Origin: Chromatiales bacterium
GTDB lineage: Bacteria > Pseudomonadota > Gammaproteobacteria > Steroidobacterales > GCA-2729495
NCBI GenBank assembly: GCA_020351875.1
Contig: CP070671.1
Location: 757,325 to 821,324, forward strand
DNA: 64,000 nt
Direction: 5' to 3'
Shown piece by piece: positions 38,040 to 48,057 of the stretch. The stretch's first letter is position 1. Each line of letters opens with the position of its first letter. Below the pieces are notes generated by a model. It made no database searches and had not been told where the DNA came from. It saw nothing but the letters and a program-made list of their open reading frames with translations. Both the position numbers and the translations under genes were made by a program.

Positions 38040-38528
38040 CTACCTGTATTCCGCGTCCGCGGCCTTGTCCGCGGCGATCATCTCAGCGTACTTGTCGCCG
38101 ACCGCCAGCAGCTTGTCCTTGGTCATGATGTTTTCGCCCCGCTGTTCCATGTGGTACTCGAAGATTCGCGTCTCCACGATGGCATCCACCGGGCAGGCTT
38201 CTTCACAGAAGCCGCAATAAATGCACTTGAACAGGTCGATGTCGTAACGCGTGGTGCGCCGTGTCCCGTCGCGTGCCACGTCCGATTCAATGGTGATTGC
38301 AGCCGCCGGGCATACGGCCTGGCACAGCTTGCAGGCGATACAGCGCTCCTCGCCGTTCGGATAACGACGCAGCGCGTGCAGCCCGCGGAAACGCGGCGAC
38401 TGCGGAGTCTTCTCTTCCGGGTACTGAATCGTGACCTTGCGCACGAAAAGATTGCGCAGGGTCACGCGCAGACCGAGCAGCAATTCCCACAGGGAAAAGG
38501 TCTTCAGAATGCTGGTGAAGGAACTCAT
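38040..38528 (-). CDS. nuoI: NADH-quinone oxidoreductase subunit I
   Basis: 162 aa ferredoxin-like subunit. Two full 4Fe-4S motifs: [12 protein letters not shown] and [12 protein letters not shown], clusters N6a and N6b, passing electrons to NuoB. The N-terminal amphipathic helices attach it to NuoH. The ATG shares a base with the nuoH stop. Confidence 0.98.
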   Translation of the reverse strand: MSSFTSILKTFSLWELLLGLRVTLRNLFVRKVTIQYPEEKTPQSPRFRGLHALRRYPNGEERCIACKLCQAVCPAAAITIESDVARDGTRRTTRYDIDLFKCIYCGFCEEACPVDAIVETRIFEYHMEQRGENIMTKDKLLAVGDKYAEMIAADKAADAEYR

Positions 38529-39577
38529 CAGGCGCTACTCCACGGGCCGACTGCCATTATCGCCATCGCGCCTTCTACGAAGATCCACACGATCGTAATG
38601 GGAATAAACACCTTCCAGCCCAGACGCATGATCTGGTCGTAGCGATACCGCGGGAAGGTGGCCCTGAACCAAAGGAAACAGAACAGAAAGAATGCGACCT
38701 TCACGGCCAGCCAGTGCAGACCGGGTGCTGACAGCCAGCCCAGGTTGAGACCCGCGAACGGCGACTCCCAGCCGCCCATGAACATGACCGCCGTCAGCGC
38801 CGAGATCAGGATCATGTTGGCGTACTCTGCGAGGAAGAATACCGCGAAGGCCACGCCGGAATATTCCACGTGGAAACCGGCCACGATTTCCGACTCTCCC
38901 TCCGCCACGTCGAAGGGTGCCCGGTTGGTTTCGGCGACCCCGGCGATGAAATACACGATGAACAGCGGAAACAGCGGCACCAAAAACCAGTTCAGAAAAC
39001 CGCCGGCCTGTGCCTCGACGATCGCGCCCAGGTTCAGGCTGCGGCTGGCCATCAGTACCCCCACGAGCGCAAAACCCATCGCGATTTCGTAGGCCACGAT
39101 CTGCGCTGCCGAGCGCATCGCTCCCAGCAGCGCGTACTTCGAGTTCGTGGCCCAGCCGGCAATGATGACGCCGTAAACGCCCAGGGAAGTCAGCGCCAGC
39201 ACGAACAACAGGCCCGCATCGATGTCGGCAATGACGAAGCCGGGAAACAGCGGTACCACGGCCCACGCCGCCAGGGCCGGCACGATGGACAACAGTGGTG
39301 CCACCAGGAACAGGAACCGGTTGGACCGCGACGGCAGCACCACCTGCTTCAACAGCAGCTTCAGTACGTCGGCGAAGGGCTGCAACAGGCCGTAGGGACC
39401 GACGCGATTCGGGCCGATGCGATTCTGGATCGCGCCAATGATCTTGCGCTCTGCAAGCGTCAGGTAAGCCACGCACAGAATGATCACGACGACCACGGGC
39501 ACGATGTAAGCCGTGCTGATCAGCACACCCTGCGACAATGGCGACAGCGCCTGCCAGATGGATTCCAGCCAGCCCAT
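38528..39577 (-). CDS. nuoH: NADH-quinone oxidoreductase subunit H
   Basis: 349 aa membrane subunit forming the quinone chamber with NuoB and NuoD. Conserved [21 protein letters not shown] loop, the [13 protein letters not shown] helix and [20 protein letters not shown] (Glu-rich quinone-site loop). ATG 39577 is used; a GTG directly upstream at 39580 is equally possible. Confidence 0.97.
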   Translation of the reverse strand: MGWLESIWQALSPLSQGVLISTAYIVPVVVVIILCVAYLTLAERKIIGAIQNRIGPNRVGPYGLLQPFADVLKLLLKQVVLPSRSNRFLFLVAPLLSIVPALAAWAVVPLFPGFVIADIDAGLLFVLALTSLGVYGVIIAGWATNSKYALLGAMRSAAQIVAYEIAMGFALVGVLMASRSLNLGAIVEAQAGGFLNWFLVPLFPLFIVYFIAGVAETNRAPFDVAEGESEIVAGFHVEYSGVAFAVFFLAEYANMILISALTAVMFMGGWESPFAGLNLGWLSAPGLHWLAVKVAFFLFCFLWFRATFPRYRYDQIMRLGWKVFIPITIVWIFVEGAMAIMAVGPWSSA

Positions 39578-41697
39578 CACGCCGCTTCGTCTCCCGCGTT
39601 TGCCGGTGCACCACCGCCGGCGAGGCCGTCGCTAGTCTGTTGCAGTGACCCCGCACGCCGCACCAGGGCGTCGGCCCGGTAGATTGGCACGTGCAGATTG
39701 TCGTCACCGGCGGCGGCCGGCGGCGGGCCCGGCTTCGCGCTGGCGGCGAGCGCATTGTCGGGCTGCGGCGTGCCGGCGGCGGCCCGCGCGGCATCGAGCA
39801 CTTCGGCGGCCGTTGCGTAGCTGCAGCCGGGCAGCTGCAACAGGTTCCCGAGCACGCGCAGCACCTTCCAGCCCGGCCGACTGTCGCCCACCGCCACGGC
39901 GGCAGCGGCAAAGCTCTGCCAGTCGCCGGCAGCGTTCACGAAGGTGCCTGCGGTCTCGGCAAAGCTTCCGACCGGCAACACGATATCGGCGTGTGCGGCC
40001 ATGCTACCGGCCAGGAATGGCGTGATCGCGATGACGCGCCCGGCCTGCTCGAGCGCACTGGCAGCCGTTGCCACCGCGCAATCGTGCTCCGGCTCGATGC
40101 CGAGCAACACCAGCGTGGACGGCGGCTGGTTCAGCAATTCGCCCGCGTGTCGGCCCGCCGGCCGCGGCTGTCCGCCAGGCCCGCGATGGGGCAAGGCCCC
40201 GATCAGGCTCAGGCCTGCCGCGTTCGCGCCTTCCGGAATGTAGCCGAGCCTGGCGCCCGTGTTCGCTGCGAGCTGTGCAGCCCCTTGCCGCAATTCCGCG
40301 AAGCGCGGGTGACGCATGGCGATCTGCCCGAGCAATACGGCGGCATTGTCGCCCTGCTGCAGGGCCCGGTGCACGTCGTCACCCGCACCCACCTGGTCGA
40401 TTCCCGCCACGAGATCTGCTGCGACCCGCTGGCCCGCCACCGGGAACAGGTAGCGGTAACTTTCCGAGTTCAGGAAGTACACCCTGGCGCCCTGCCTGGC
40501 TGCCTTCCGTACCCGGTGAGCGAGTAGCGGCACTTCCTCACGCAGGTGACTGCCGACGACCAGCAACGCGTCGAGATTCTCCACGTCAGCAACCGTCATA
40601 CCGAGCCACGGGAATACCGGATCGGCATCCTGCGCGCGAAAATCGCGACGCCGGAGTCGATGATCGATGCTGGCCGACCCGAGGTGCCCCAGCAGCTGGG
40701 CGAGCAGGAAGCCCTCCTCGACCGTCGCGTTTGGCGAGACCAGCGCGCCGGTGTCCGCACCGCCTGCCCGCAGCGCGTCCGCCGCCGCTGCCAGGGCTTC
40801 ATCCCAGTCACAGGGCCGCAGCTCACCGTCACGCCGGACCAGCGGCGTCGTCACGCGATCGTCCGCGTAGATACCTTCGTAACTGAAGCGGTCACGATCA
40901 GACGCCCAGGTTTCGTTCAGGGCTTCGTTGCGCTTCGGCACAACGCGCTTCACGCGACCATCGAGCACATGCAGGTGCAGGTTTGCGCCAACGCAATCAT
41001 GCGGGCCGATCGCATCGTGCTGCGTCATCTCCCACGCCCGGGCAGAAAACCGGTAGGGCTTGTTGTTCAGCGCGCCCACCGGGCACAGGTCGATGATATT
41101 GCCGGACAGCTCGTGGTCCACGCTTTGCTGGATGTAGGTGCTGATCTCCATCTTTTCACCGCGGCCGATGGCACCCAGTTCCTGGATGCCCGCCACTTCC
41201 TGGCCGAAGCGCACGCAACGCGTGCAATGAATGCAACGCGTCATGTCGGTGGACACCAGCGGACCGAGGTCCTGGTCGGGTACCGCCCGCTTGCCTTCCG
41301 TGTAGCGGGACACCCCCCGGCCGAAGCCCATGGCAAGATCCTGCAATTCGCACTCACCGCCCTGGTCGCAGATGGGGCAGTCCAGCGGGTGATTGATCAG
41401 CAGGAACTCCATCGTGGCTTTCTGCGCATCGATGGCCCGGTCAGACTTCGTCGACACCTTCATACCGGGCGTCACGGGTGTCGCGCAAGCCGGCAGCGGT
41501 TTCGCGACGTTTTCGACTTCCACCAGGCACATGCGGCAGTTGGCTGCGATCGAAAGGTTCTCGTGGTAGCAGAAACGCGGTATGTAGATGCCCGCCGCGT
41601 CCGTGACCTCGATCAGCATTTGCCCCGGCCGTGCTGTCAGCGTCTGGCCGTTGACTTCAATTTCGATCTGTTCGTCAGTCATGCCGTTGCCCGCCAT
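39577..41697 (-). CDS. nuoG: NADH-quinone oxidoreductase subunit G
   Basis: 706 aa large Fe-S subunit. The 2Fe-2S site lies in [20 protein letters not shown] plus a later ACATPV Cys; the His-ligated cluster is [18 protein letters not shown]; the next 4Fe-4S uses CIHCTRC with CPVGAL. The N7 cysteine set found in E. coli-type NuoG is not seen: only one Cys remains in [13 protein letters not shown]. The molybdopterin-like C-terminal domain is present without cofactor motifs. The tail is Ala/Pro-rich. Confidence 0.96.
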   Translation of the reverse strand: MAGNGMTDEQIEIEVNGQTLTARPGQMLIEVTDAAGIYIPRFCYHENLSIAANCRMCLVEVENVAKPLPACATPVTPGMKVSTKSDRAIDAQKATMEFLLINHPLDCPICDQGGECELQDLAMGFGRGVSRYTEGKRAVPDQDLGPLVSTDMTRCIHCTRCVRFGQEVAGIQELGAIGRGEKMEISTYIQQSVDHELSGNIIDLCPVGALNNKPYRFSARAWEMTQHDAIGPHDCVGANLHLHVLDGRVKRVVPKRNEALNETWASDRDRFSYEGIYADDRVTTPLVRRDGELRPCDWDEALAAAADALRAGGADTGALVSPNATVEEGFLLAQLLGHLGSASIDHRLRRRDFRAQDADPVFPWLGMTVADVENLDALLVVGSHLREEVPLLAHRVRKAARQGARVYFLNSESYRYLFPVAGQRVAADLVAGIDQVGAGDDVHRALQQGDNAAVLLGQIAMRHPRFAELRQGAAQLAANTGARLGYIPEGANAAGLSLIGALPHRGPGGQPRPAGRHAGELLNQPPSTLVLLGIEPEHDCAVATAASALEQAGRVIAITPFLAGSMAAHADIVLPVGSFAETAGTFVNAAGDWQSFAAAAVAVGDSRPGWKVLRVLGNLLQLPGCSYATAAEVLDAARAAAGTPQPDNALAASAKPGPPPAAAGDDNLHVPIYRADALVRRAGSLQQTSDGLAGGGAPANAGDEAA

Positions 41698-43001
41698 CAG
41701 GCCGCCGCGTCCTGAGCCTGCACGATGGACCGGCCACCGTGCTCGATCATGTATTCAAATTCGTGCAGAAAATGCTTCAGGAAACTCTGCACCGGCCACG
41801 CGGCCGCGTCACCGAAGGCGCAAATCGTGTGACCTTCGATCTTGTTGGCGACGTCCAGCAACAGGTCCAGGTCTTCGGCCTGAGCCTCACCGTTTTGCAT
41901 GCGCGTGAGCATGCGATAAAGCCAGCCCGTGCCCTCGCGGCACGGGGTGCACTGCCCGCAGGATTCCTGGTAGTAGAAGCGGGAGATACGCCGAAGCGCA
42001 CTGACCATGCAGGTCGTTTCGTCCATGATGATCATCGCACCCGTACCCAGCGCGGAACCCGCATCACGCAGGGAGTCGTAGTCCAGCCCCAGCTCTTCGA
42101 TGGCGGCTGCCGGCATCACCGGCACGGAACAGCCGCCGGGAATCACCGCCTTCAGGCGCCGGCCGTCGCGAACGCCGCCGCACAGATCCATCAGCTCCCG
42201 GAACGGAATGCCCAGGGGCAGCTCGAAGTTGCCGGGCCGGTTCACGTGGCCCGACACCGAGAAAATCAGGGTACCGCCGGAGTTTTCCGGCCCCAGGGCC
42301 GCGAACCACTCGGGACCGCGACGCAGGATCGTCGGTACGGACGCGAAACTCTGCGTGTTGTTGATCGTGGTGGGTTTGCCGTAGAGGCCAAAGCCGGCCG
42401 GAAACGGCGGCTTGAAGCGTGGCCTGCCGGGCTTGCCTTCCAGCGATTCCAGCAACCCGGTTTCCTCGCCGCAGATGTATGCACCGGCGCCGACGAAGGT
42501 GTGCAAATCGAAATCGATACCCGAGCCCTGGATGTTCTTGCCCAGCAGGCCGGCGTCATAGGCTTCTTTCAGGGCTGCCTCGAAACACGGCACCGGTTCA
42601 TCCATAAACTCGCCGCGGATGTAGTTGTAACCCACGGTGGCACCCATGACGAAGCCACCGATGGCCATGCCCTCGATCACCGCGTGCGGGTTGTAGCGCA
42701 GGATATCCCGGTCGTGACACGTGCCCGGTTCACTCTCGTCCGAGTTGCAGACCACGTACTTCTGCACGTCGCGGTCGCGGGGCATGAAGCCCCACTTCAC
42801 GCCCGTTGGGAAACCTGCACCGCCGCGTCCTCGCAGGCCCGAGGCCTTCACGGCTTCGAGCACCTCCGCCGACTGCAGCTCACCGCGCAGAATCTTATCC
42901 CAGACTTTGTACCCGCCGGTGGCCCGGTAGGTAGCAAGGCTGGCCGGTTTGTCATGGCCCAGCGTGGCGAAACAGACGAGATTTTGTTCTGCCGCGCTCA
43001 T
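41697..43001 (-). CDS. nuoF: NADH-quinone oxidoreductase subunit F
   Basis: 434 aa. Binds NADH and FMN: GRGGAGFPTGVKWGFMP, ICNSDESEPGT-like (VVCNSDESEPGTCHDRD) and GAYICGEETGLLESLEG. Cluster N3 ligands are in ESCGQCTPCREGTGW plus HTICAFGDAAAWP. Entry point of electrons from NADH. ATG shares a base with the nuoE stop. Confidence 0.98.
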   Translation of the reverse strand: MSAAEQNLVCFATLGHDKPASLATYRATGGYKVWDKILRGELQSAEVLEAVKASGLRGRGGAGFPTGVKWGFMPRDRDVQKYVVCNSDESEPGTCHDRDILRYNPHAVIEGMAIGGFVMGATVGYNYIRGEFMDEPVPCFEAALKEAYDAGLLGKNIQGSGIDFDLHTFVGAGAYICGEETGLLESLEGKPGRPRFKPPFPAGFGLYGKPTTINNTQSFASVPTILRRGPEWFAALGPENSGGTLIFSVSGHVNRPGNFELPLGIPFRELMDLCGGVRDGRRLKAVIPGGCSVPVMPAAAIEELGLDYDSLRDAGSALGTGAMIIMDETTCMVSALRRISRFYYQESCGQCTPCREGTGWLYRMLTRMQNGEAQAEDLDLLLDVANKIEGHTICAFGDAAAWPVQSFLKHFLHEFEYMIEHGGRSIVQAQDAAA

Positions 43002-43498
43002 CAATCCAGCCCGTCGAGAATCTCGTCCACCGTGTCCGGTGTCAGGTTCTCGTAATACTTGTGGTCGACCATCATCATCGGGCCCCCCGTGCAGGCCGCG
43101 AGACATTCGTATTCGGCTTTCAGGAACACGCGTCCATCGGGCGTGGTCTGTCCCGGTTCGATGCCGAGCTTGCCCTTAACGTGCTCCAGGATTTCGTCGC
43201 CGCCACAGAGCATGCAGGAAATGTTCGTGCACACCGACACGCTGTGGCGGCCGATGGGTGTAGTTTCGAACATCGAGTAGAACGCGCCCACCTCGAACAC
43301 CTGGATCGGCGGCAGTTCGAGATACGCCGCCACCGCTTCCATCAGCTCGGGCGTCAGGTAGCCTTGCTCATGCTGCACGGCATGCAACGCGGCGATCACG
43401 GCCGAGCGCTGCCGTTCTGCCGGGAACTTCTGCTTCCAGGTGTCGATCTCGGCACGCACGTGTGCCGACAGTGCCGTGCTGTTGGCGGCGCCGGCCAT
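43001..43498 (-). CDS. nuoE: NADH-quinone oxidoreductase subunit E
   Basis: 165 aa thioredoxin-like 2Fe-2S subunit (cluster N1a). The cysteine pairs are in SVCTNISCMLCGG and ECLAACTGGPMMMV. N-terminal helices include HAVQHEQGYLTPELMEAVA. The ATG at 43498 shares a base with the nuoD stop. Confidence 0.97.
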   Translation of the reverse strand: MAGAANSTALSAHVRAEIDTWKQKFPAERQRSAVIAALHAVQHEQGYLTPELMEAVAAYLELPPIQVFEVGAFYSMFETTPIGRHSVSVCTNISCMLCGGDEILEHVKGKLGIEPGQTTPDGRVFLKAEYECLAACTGGPMMMVDHKYYENLTPDTVDEILDGLD

Positions 43499-44751
43499 CA
43501 GCGGTCGATCTCCCCGAACACGATGTCCTGGGTACCGATCACGGCCACGACGTCCGCCAGCATGTGACCTTCGACCATCTCCTGCATGGCCGACAGGTGC
43601 GCAAAGCCGGGCGCCCGCACCTTCACGCGGTAGGGCTTGTTGGCACCGTCCGACACGATGTAAACCCCAAACTCGCCCTTCGGATGCTCGACCGCCGCGT
43701 AAGCCTCGCCCGCGGGTACCGTGTAGCCCTCGGTAAACAGCTTGAAATGGTGAATCAGGGCTTCCATGTCGTCTTTCATGTCTTCCCGGGTGGGCGGGAC
43801 GAACTTCGGATCGTCCCGCATTACCGGGCCCGGATGGGCTCGCAACCACTCCAGGCATTGGCGCATGATGCGGTTGGACTGGCGCATCTCTTCGACCCGG
43901 ACCAGGTAGCGGTCGTAACAGTCGCCGTTCACACCCACGGGAATGTCGAAATCGAGGCCGGCGTAGACCTCGTAGGGCTGCTTCTTGCGCAGGTCCCACT
44001 CGACGCCGGAGCCCCGCAGCATGGGCCCGGTGAACCCCAGTTGCATCGCGCGCTCAGGCGACACCACGCCGATGTTCACCGTGCGCTGCTTCCAGATCCG
44101 ATTGTCCGTGAGCAAAGTTTCGTATTCGTCTACGCAGGCCGGAAAGCGGTTGGTGAAGTCCTCGATGAAATCGAGCATGGAACCTTCGCGGGCTGCGTTC
44201 AGGTTCCGAACCTCTTTCTCGCTGCGCAGTGACGACGCTTCGTAACGCGGCATCTGGGCCGGCAGGTCGCGGTACACGCCACCCGGGCGGTAGTAGGTCG
44301 CGTGCATGCGCGTGCCGGATACTGCCTCGTAGCAATCCATCAAGTCTTCGCGTTCCCGGAAACAGAACAGGAACATGCTCATCGCGCCGATATCCAGACC
44401 GTGCGCTCCGAGCCACATCAGGTGATTGAGGATGCGTGTGATTTCATCGAACAGCACGCGAATGTACTGCGCACGCACGGGTGGCTTGATGCCGAGCAAT
44501 TTTTCGATCGCAAGGACATAGCCGTGCTCGTTGCACATCATGGACACGTAGTCCAGGCGGTCCATGTAGCCGATGCTCTGGTTGAAGGGCTTGCTCTCGG
44601 CCAGCTTTTCGGTGGCCCGGTGCAACAGGCCGATGTGCGGGTCTGCGCGCTGGATGACCTCGCCGTCCATCTCCAGCACCAGGCGCAGCACGCCGTGCGC
44701 CGCCGGATGCTGCGGGCCGAAATTCATCGTGAAATTCTGGATCTCACTCAT
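43498..44751 (-). CDS. nuoD: NADH-quinone oxidoreductase subunit D
   Basis: 417 aa 49-kDa-type subunit. The quinone-site loop is [20 protein letters not shown] and the C-terminal [19 protein letters not shown] stretch and final GEIDR are typical. It is a free protein, not fused to NuoC as in enterics. Start overlaps the nuoC end by 8 bases. Confidence 0.98.
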   Translation of the reverse strand: MSEIQNFTMNFGPQHPAAHGVLRLVLEMDGEVIQRADPHIGLLHRATEKLAESKPFNQSIGYMDRLDYVSMMCNEHGYVLAIEKLLGIKPPVRAQYIRVLFDEITRILNHLMWLGAHGLDIGAMSMFLFCFREREDLMDCYEAVSGTRMHATYYRPGGVYRDLPAQMPRYEASSLRSEKEVRNLNAAREGSMLDFIEDFTNRFPACVDEYETLLTDNRIWKQRTVNIGVVSPERAMQLGFTGPMLRGSGVEWDLRKKQPYEVYAGLDFDIPVGVNGDCYDRYLVRVEEMRQSNRIMRQCLEWLRAHPGPVMRDDPKFVPPTREDMKDDMEALIHHFKLFTEGYTVPAGEAYAAVEHPKGEFGVYIVSDGANKPYRVKVRAPGFAHLSAMQEMVEGHMLADVVAVIGTQDIVFGEIDR

Positions 44752-45448
44752 CGCCCGGCTCCGGGCGCAAATCCCGCTCGTAGCGGTTGTCGTCGCGGAT
44801 TACCCGCGGCACGAGGGTGCGGGGCTCGATGCTGACCGGCTCGTAGACCACCCGCCCTTGCTCCGGGTCGTAGCGCATCTCCAGGTTGCCGCTCAGCGGG
44901 AAGTCCTTGCGGAAGGGATGACCGATGAAACCGTAGTCGGTCAGGATCCGACGCAGGTCCGGGTGGCCGTCAAACAGGATACCGAACAGATCGAAAGCCT
45001 CGCGCTCGTACCAGTTTGCCGAACTCCAGACATCCACGACTGACGGCACGATGGGCGGGTTCGCCTCACCCGTGTACGCCTTCAGCCGCATGCGGTGGTT
45101 CAGCGAGACCGACAGCAGGTGGTAGACCACCGCAAAGCGGCGCGGATGCATGGGCTCATCGACATCTGGAATGATGACGTCCGGGATTGCCGCACGGCTG
45201 AAACCGCTGCGCGTCGCGCTGTCCGTCTTCCACTGCGCCTGGCCCTGCGTGAGGTAGTCCACACCACAGAGATCGATCAGCATTTCGAAGCGGAACGCGT
45301 CGTCGTCGCGCAGTGTGGTACCCACCTCAATCAGCGCATCCGGCGCGACCTCGTACGTGAGTTCACCGCAGGTGGACGGTACCGCACGCAAGCGATCGCC
45401 AAAGCGCGCAGCAATTTCCTCCGCAAGGGCGGCATAACGCGTCTTCAC
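44744..45448 (-). CDS. nuoC: NADH-quinone oxidoreductase subunit C
   Basis: 234 aa 30-kDa-type subunit. Conserved [25 protein letters not shown], the signature [29 protein letters not shown] (given as residues about 140-168) and [13 protein letters not shown] 15-residue insert relative to the shortest homologues carries [14 protein letters not shown] start at 45448, 7 bases after nuoB. Confidence 0.96.
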   Translation of the reverse strand: MKTRYAALAEEIAARFGDRLRAVPSTCGELTYEVAPDALIEVGTTLRDDDAFRFEMLIDLCGVDYLTQGQAQWKTDSATRSGFSRAAIPDVIIPDVDEPMHPRRFAVVYHLLSVSLNHRMRLKAYTGEANPPIVPSVVDVWSSANWYEREAFDLFGILFDGHPDLRRILTDYGFIGHPFRKDFPLSGNLEMRYDPEQGRVVYEPVSIEPRTLVPRVIRDDNRYERDLRPEPGDE

Positions 45449-45455
45449 CGGTTGT

Positions 45456-45989
45456 TCACCGCGCGATGGTCTGGGTACGGCGGATTTTTTTCTGCAACTG
45501 GATCACACCGTAGAGCAGCGCCTCGGCTGTGGGCGGGCAACCGGGCACATAGACATCCACCGGTACGATGCGGTCGCAACCGCGCACCACCGAGTAGGAA
45601 TAGTGATAGTAGCCCCCACCATTCGCGCAGGAGCCCATCGATATGACCCACTTCGGGTCGGGCATCTGGTCGTAAACCTTGCGCAGCGGCGGCGCCATCT
45701 TGTTGGTCAGCGTGCCGGCCACGATCATCACGTCGGACTGGCGGGGGCTGGGCCGGAAAATCACCCCGAAACGGTCCAGGTCATATCGAGCAGCCCCGGC
45801 CTGCATCATTTCAATCGCGCAGCACGCCAGGCCGAAGGTCATGGGCCACAGCGAACCCGTGCGCGCCCAGTTAATGAGCTTGTCGACGCTCGTGACCACG
45901 AAGCCCCGCTGCTGGAAGGTCTCCGGATCGCCCAGCGGCCAGGCACCGGCAATGTCTTCGCGAGCTGCCAAGTCAGCGCTCAATCCCAT
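45456..45989 (-). CDS. nuoB: NADH-quinone oxidoreductase subunit B
   Basis: 177 aa. Carries the last cluster N2: adjacent cysteines in [14 protein letters not shown], a third in [14 protein letters not shown] and a fourth in [12 protein letters not shown]. Passes electrons to ubiquinone. ATG at 45989 overlaps nuoA by 10 bases. Confidence 0.98.
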   Translation of the reverse strand: MGLSADLAAREDIAGAWPLGDPETFQQRGFVVTSVDKLINWARTGSLWPMTFGLACCAIEMMQAGAARYDLDRFGVIFRPSPRQSDVMIVAGTLTNKMAPPLRKVYDQMPDPKWVISMGSCANGGGYYHYSYSVVRGCDRIVPVDVYVPGCPPTAEALLYGVIQLQKKIRRTQTIAR

Positions 45990-46336
45990 TCGAGCGCCCC
46001 TTTCTTCCACTCGTAGATGAACCCGACCACCAGCACGGTCAGAAAGATTCCCATGGCCACCAGGCCCGCCAGCCCGATGGAATCCAGGGCCACGGCCCAC
46101 GGAAACAGGAACGCAATCTCGAGGTCGAAAATAATGAACAGGATCGCTACCAGGTAGTAGCGAACATCGAACTGCATGCGGCTGTCTTCAAAAGGCTCGA
46201 AGCCACATTCGTAGGGGGACAACTTCTCTGCATCGGTGCCACTGCGACCAAACACCAGCCCGATAGCCAGCATCACGAGGCCGATACCGAGGGCAATCCC
46301 CAGGAAGACGAGTACTGGCAAGTACGCCTGCAGCAA
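45980..46336 (-). CDS. nuoA: NADH-quinone oxidoreductase subunit A
   Basis: 118 aa with three membrane helices. [20 protein letters not shown] is the conserved loop, followed by [18 protein letters not shown]. The family start fits TTG 46336 ([15 protein letters not shown]) with AAGGGG 8 bases upstream; no ATG or GTG is well placed. First gene of the operon; a TAGAAT at 46363-46368 (minus) is a possible -10, with no good -35. Confidence 0.92.
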   Translation of the reverse strand: MLQAYLPVLVFLGIALGIGLVMLAIGLVFGRSGTDAEKLSPYECGFEPFEDSRMQFDVRYYLVAILFIIFDLEIAFLFPWAVALDSIGLAGLVAMGIFLTVLVVGFIYEWKKGALEWD

Positions 46337-46435
46337 AACCGGACCCCTTAGATAAGTACGCAATTCTATCAACGTGCACAGCACAGAAGAAATCGAATTT
46401 CGAAAAACTGCGGCAATTACGGAGATGCGCCACGC

Positions 46436-46456
46436 GCCGATGGCCGGACTCGAACC
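46436..46456 (-). repeat. Distal copy of the tRNA-Leu 3' end (21 nt)
   Basis: Identical to the T-loop-to-acceptor part of tRNA-Leu(GAG) at 46698-46782 and in the same orientation, but without any other tRNA part. It begins a unit of about 126 bases related to the next one. With the following copy it fills the 360-base gap between nuoA and tRNA-Leu, which otherwise holds no gene. Confidence 0.85.
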
Positions 46457-46561
46457 CTGCTCCCACCGTGATGTGGCCCAGCCAGGACACCAACAACCCG
46501 CCAAGGCCCTACCCAGCATCCGGCCGTGCCACTGAACGAAGGGTCCTTACAAAGGAAGCGG

Positions 46562-46585
46562 GGTGCCGATGGCCGGACTCGAACC
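46562..46585 (-). repeat. Middle copy of the tRNA-Leu 3' end (24 nt)
   Basis: 24 bases identical to the tRNA-Leu 3' end, including the first two bases of CCA. Beyond this it continues to resemble the distal copy: about 44 of 69 bases match without gaps when the flanks from 46457 and 46586 are laid side by side. Confidence 0.85.
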
Positions 46586-46658
46586 TTGCACCCACCAGGG
46601 CGTGGACCCGCCACGACCTAAGAACCCCACCGTGACCCTGGCGGGCGTCCAGCCCGCT

Positions 46659-46703
46659 GCACCATATGAAAGGGCCCCGCTTAGGGGCCCTTTCATATGG
46701 TGC
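46659..46703 (-). terminator. Perfect 20-bp inverted repeat at the tRNA-Leu 3' end
   Basis: Arms 46659-46678 and 46684-46703 are perfectly complementary with loop of five bases. The arm nearest the tRNA contains its terminal GCACCA, so the stem would begin inside the acceptor end. On the minus strand the second arm includes TTT, so it probably terminates secG-tRNA-Leu transcripts. Confidence 0.75.
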
Positions 46704-46782
46704 CGATGGCCGGACTCGAACCGGCACGGCTTGCGCCACTGCCCCCTCAAGACAGCGTGTCTACCAATTCCACCACATCGGC
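46698..46782 (-). tRNA. tRNA-Leu (GAG)
   Basis: 85 nt with encoded CCA and a long variable arm, as expected for a class II tRNA. 5' GCCGATGTGG pairs with 3' CCATCGGC. D arm GTGGAATTGGTAGACAC, anticodon stem CTGTC/GGCAG around loop TTGAGGG (anticodon GAG). 20 bases behind secG, as leuU follows secG in E. coli. Confidence 0.95.
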
Positions 46783-46802
46783 AAGAGTGAGCGAGCCTGA
46801 CT

Positions 46803-47192
46803 TCAGGGCGCCGGTGCCTCTGGTACTGGCTCGGGCTCCGGCAAATCCGGCAGGGCCGGCAACACGTCCACATCCGCTGATTCTTCAGGCGTGACCGGGA
46901 CGAGCCCCGTTTCGACTTCCACCGGCTCGTCGACGAGACTGCGGCTTACCGGCCGCTGCGCGCCGATATAGGCCAGCGCCAGGCTGCTGACAAAAAACAG
47001 TGTCGCCATCACGGCCGTCGACCGCGACAGAAAGTTGGCCGAGCCCTTGGCACCAAAGACCGTGCCGGAGGCGCCGGCCCCAAAGGCAGCGCCGGCCTCG
47101 GCGCCCTTGCCCTTCTGCAACAGCACCAGGCCAATGATTGCTGCCGACACCACCACGTGTGCGACCAGCAGCAAGGTATGTAGAGTGGTCAT
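46803..47192 (-). CDS. secG: Preprotein translocase subunit SecG
   Basis: 129 aa. Two membrane helices (LLLVAHVVVSAAIIGLVLLQ; STAVMATLFFVSSLALAYIG) joined by the conserved QKGKGAEAGAAFGAG loop. Stabilises SecYEG during export. The last 40 residues are a Pro/Glu/Val-rich acidic tail not present in the E. coli protein. ATG overlaps the tpiA stop. Confidence 0.95.
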   Translation of the reverse strand: MTTLHTLLLVAHVVVSAAIIGLVLLQKGKGAEAGAAFGAGASGTVFGAKGSANFLSRSTAVMATLFFVSSLALAYIGAQRPVSRSLVDEPVEVETGLVPVTPEESADVDVLPALPDLPEPEPVPEAPAP

Positions 47193-47950
47193 GAATCCGT
47201 TCCTGCGGCAGCCTCGCAGATGGCAAGGAACTCCCCGGCTTTCAGGGATGCGCCACCAATCAGGCCACCGTCGATATCCTGCCGTGAGAAAAGATCAGCG
47301 GCATTGGCGCCTTTCACGCTGCCACCGTAAAGAATTCGCGTCCGGTCACCCAGTTTAGCATCGGCCGCGGCGAGCTGAGCCCGGATCGCCGCGTGGACCT
47401 CCTGGGCCTGCTCCGGGGTCGCCGTCTGGCCGGTGCCGATGGCCCAGACCGGCTCGTAAGCGACGATCGCGCCGGCGAAACCGTCTACACCCACCTTGTT
47501 CAGCACGGCCCCCAGCTGCCGGCGGACGACGGCCATCGTGTCACCCGCCTGGCGTTCCTCGAGCGTTTCACCAATACATACGACCGGTTGTACCGACGCC
47601 GCCCGCGCGGCGACGAACTTCGCGGCCACGACGTCGTCCGTATCGCCGAACAGCGTGCGCCGCTCCGAGTGACCGATCAGCGTGTGCGTGCAACCGACGT
47701 CGCGGAGCATGGCGGCCGACACCTCGCCGGTATAGGCGCCCTGGTCCTGCGTCGACACGTCCTGGGCCCCCAGCAGCAAGGTCGTCCCGGCGAGCTCGGC
47801 GGCGGTCGGCGCCAGGTAGACCGCCGGGGGGCAAACCATGACTTCGACACCGGCCGCAGGCAGGCCGGCGATTACGCCTTGCAGCAGTTCGCGATTGGCA
47901 GCAAGACTGCCATTCAGCTTCCAGTTACCGGCAACGAGGGGTAAACGCAT
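47189..47950 (-). CDS. tpiA: Triose-phosphate isomerase
   Basis: 253 aa. Active-site residues: Asn and Lys in AGNWKLNGS, His in LIGHSERRTLFGD, catalytic Glu in VAYEPVWAIGTG, and the phosphate loop GGSVKGANA. Interconverts dihydroxyacetone phosphate and glyceraldehyde 3-phosphate. In the common glmM-tpiA-secG order; 107 bases separate it from glmM. Confidence 0.98.
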   Translation of the reverse strand: MRLPLVAGNWKLNGSLAANRELLQGVIAGLPAAGVEVMVCPPAVYLAPTAAELAGTTLLLGAQDVSTQDQGAYTGEVSAAMLRDVGCTHTLIGHSERRTLFGDTDDVVAAKFVAARAASVQPVVCIGETLEERQAGDTMAVVRRQLGAVLNKVGVDGFAGAIVAYEPVWAIGTGQTATPEQAQEVHAAIRAQLAAADAKLGDRTRILYGGSVKGANAADLFSRQDIDGGLIGGASLKAGEFLAICEAAAGTDS

Positions 47951-48057
47951 GATGTATCCCGAGTGGCCGCCCGGTGGCGGGTTCCGACACTAGCCGGGCC
48001 CCGGGCGCGAGGAGCGCGAAGGTTAGCGGGGCGATTGCGGGAAATCAACGCCGCGGC

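Noticed and set aside
46436-46590. Additional tRNA-Leu genes or pseudogenes
   Set aside because: Only the T-loop-to-3'-end part matches; there is no D arm, anticodon arm or 5' acceptor strand.
46385-46870. Small proteins on the minus strand over the tRNA-Leu repeats
   Set aside because: The frames translate tRNA 3' ends (FESGHRH-type peptides often seen as annotation errors) and have no coding features.
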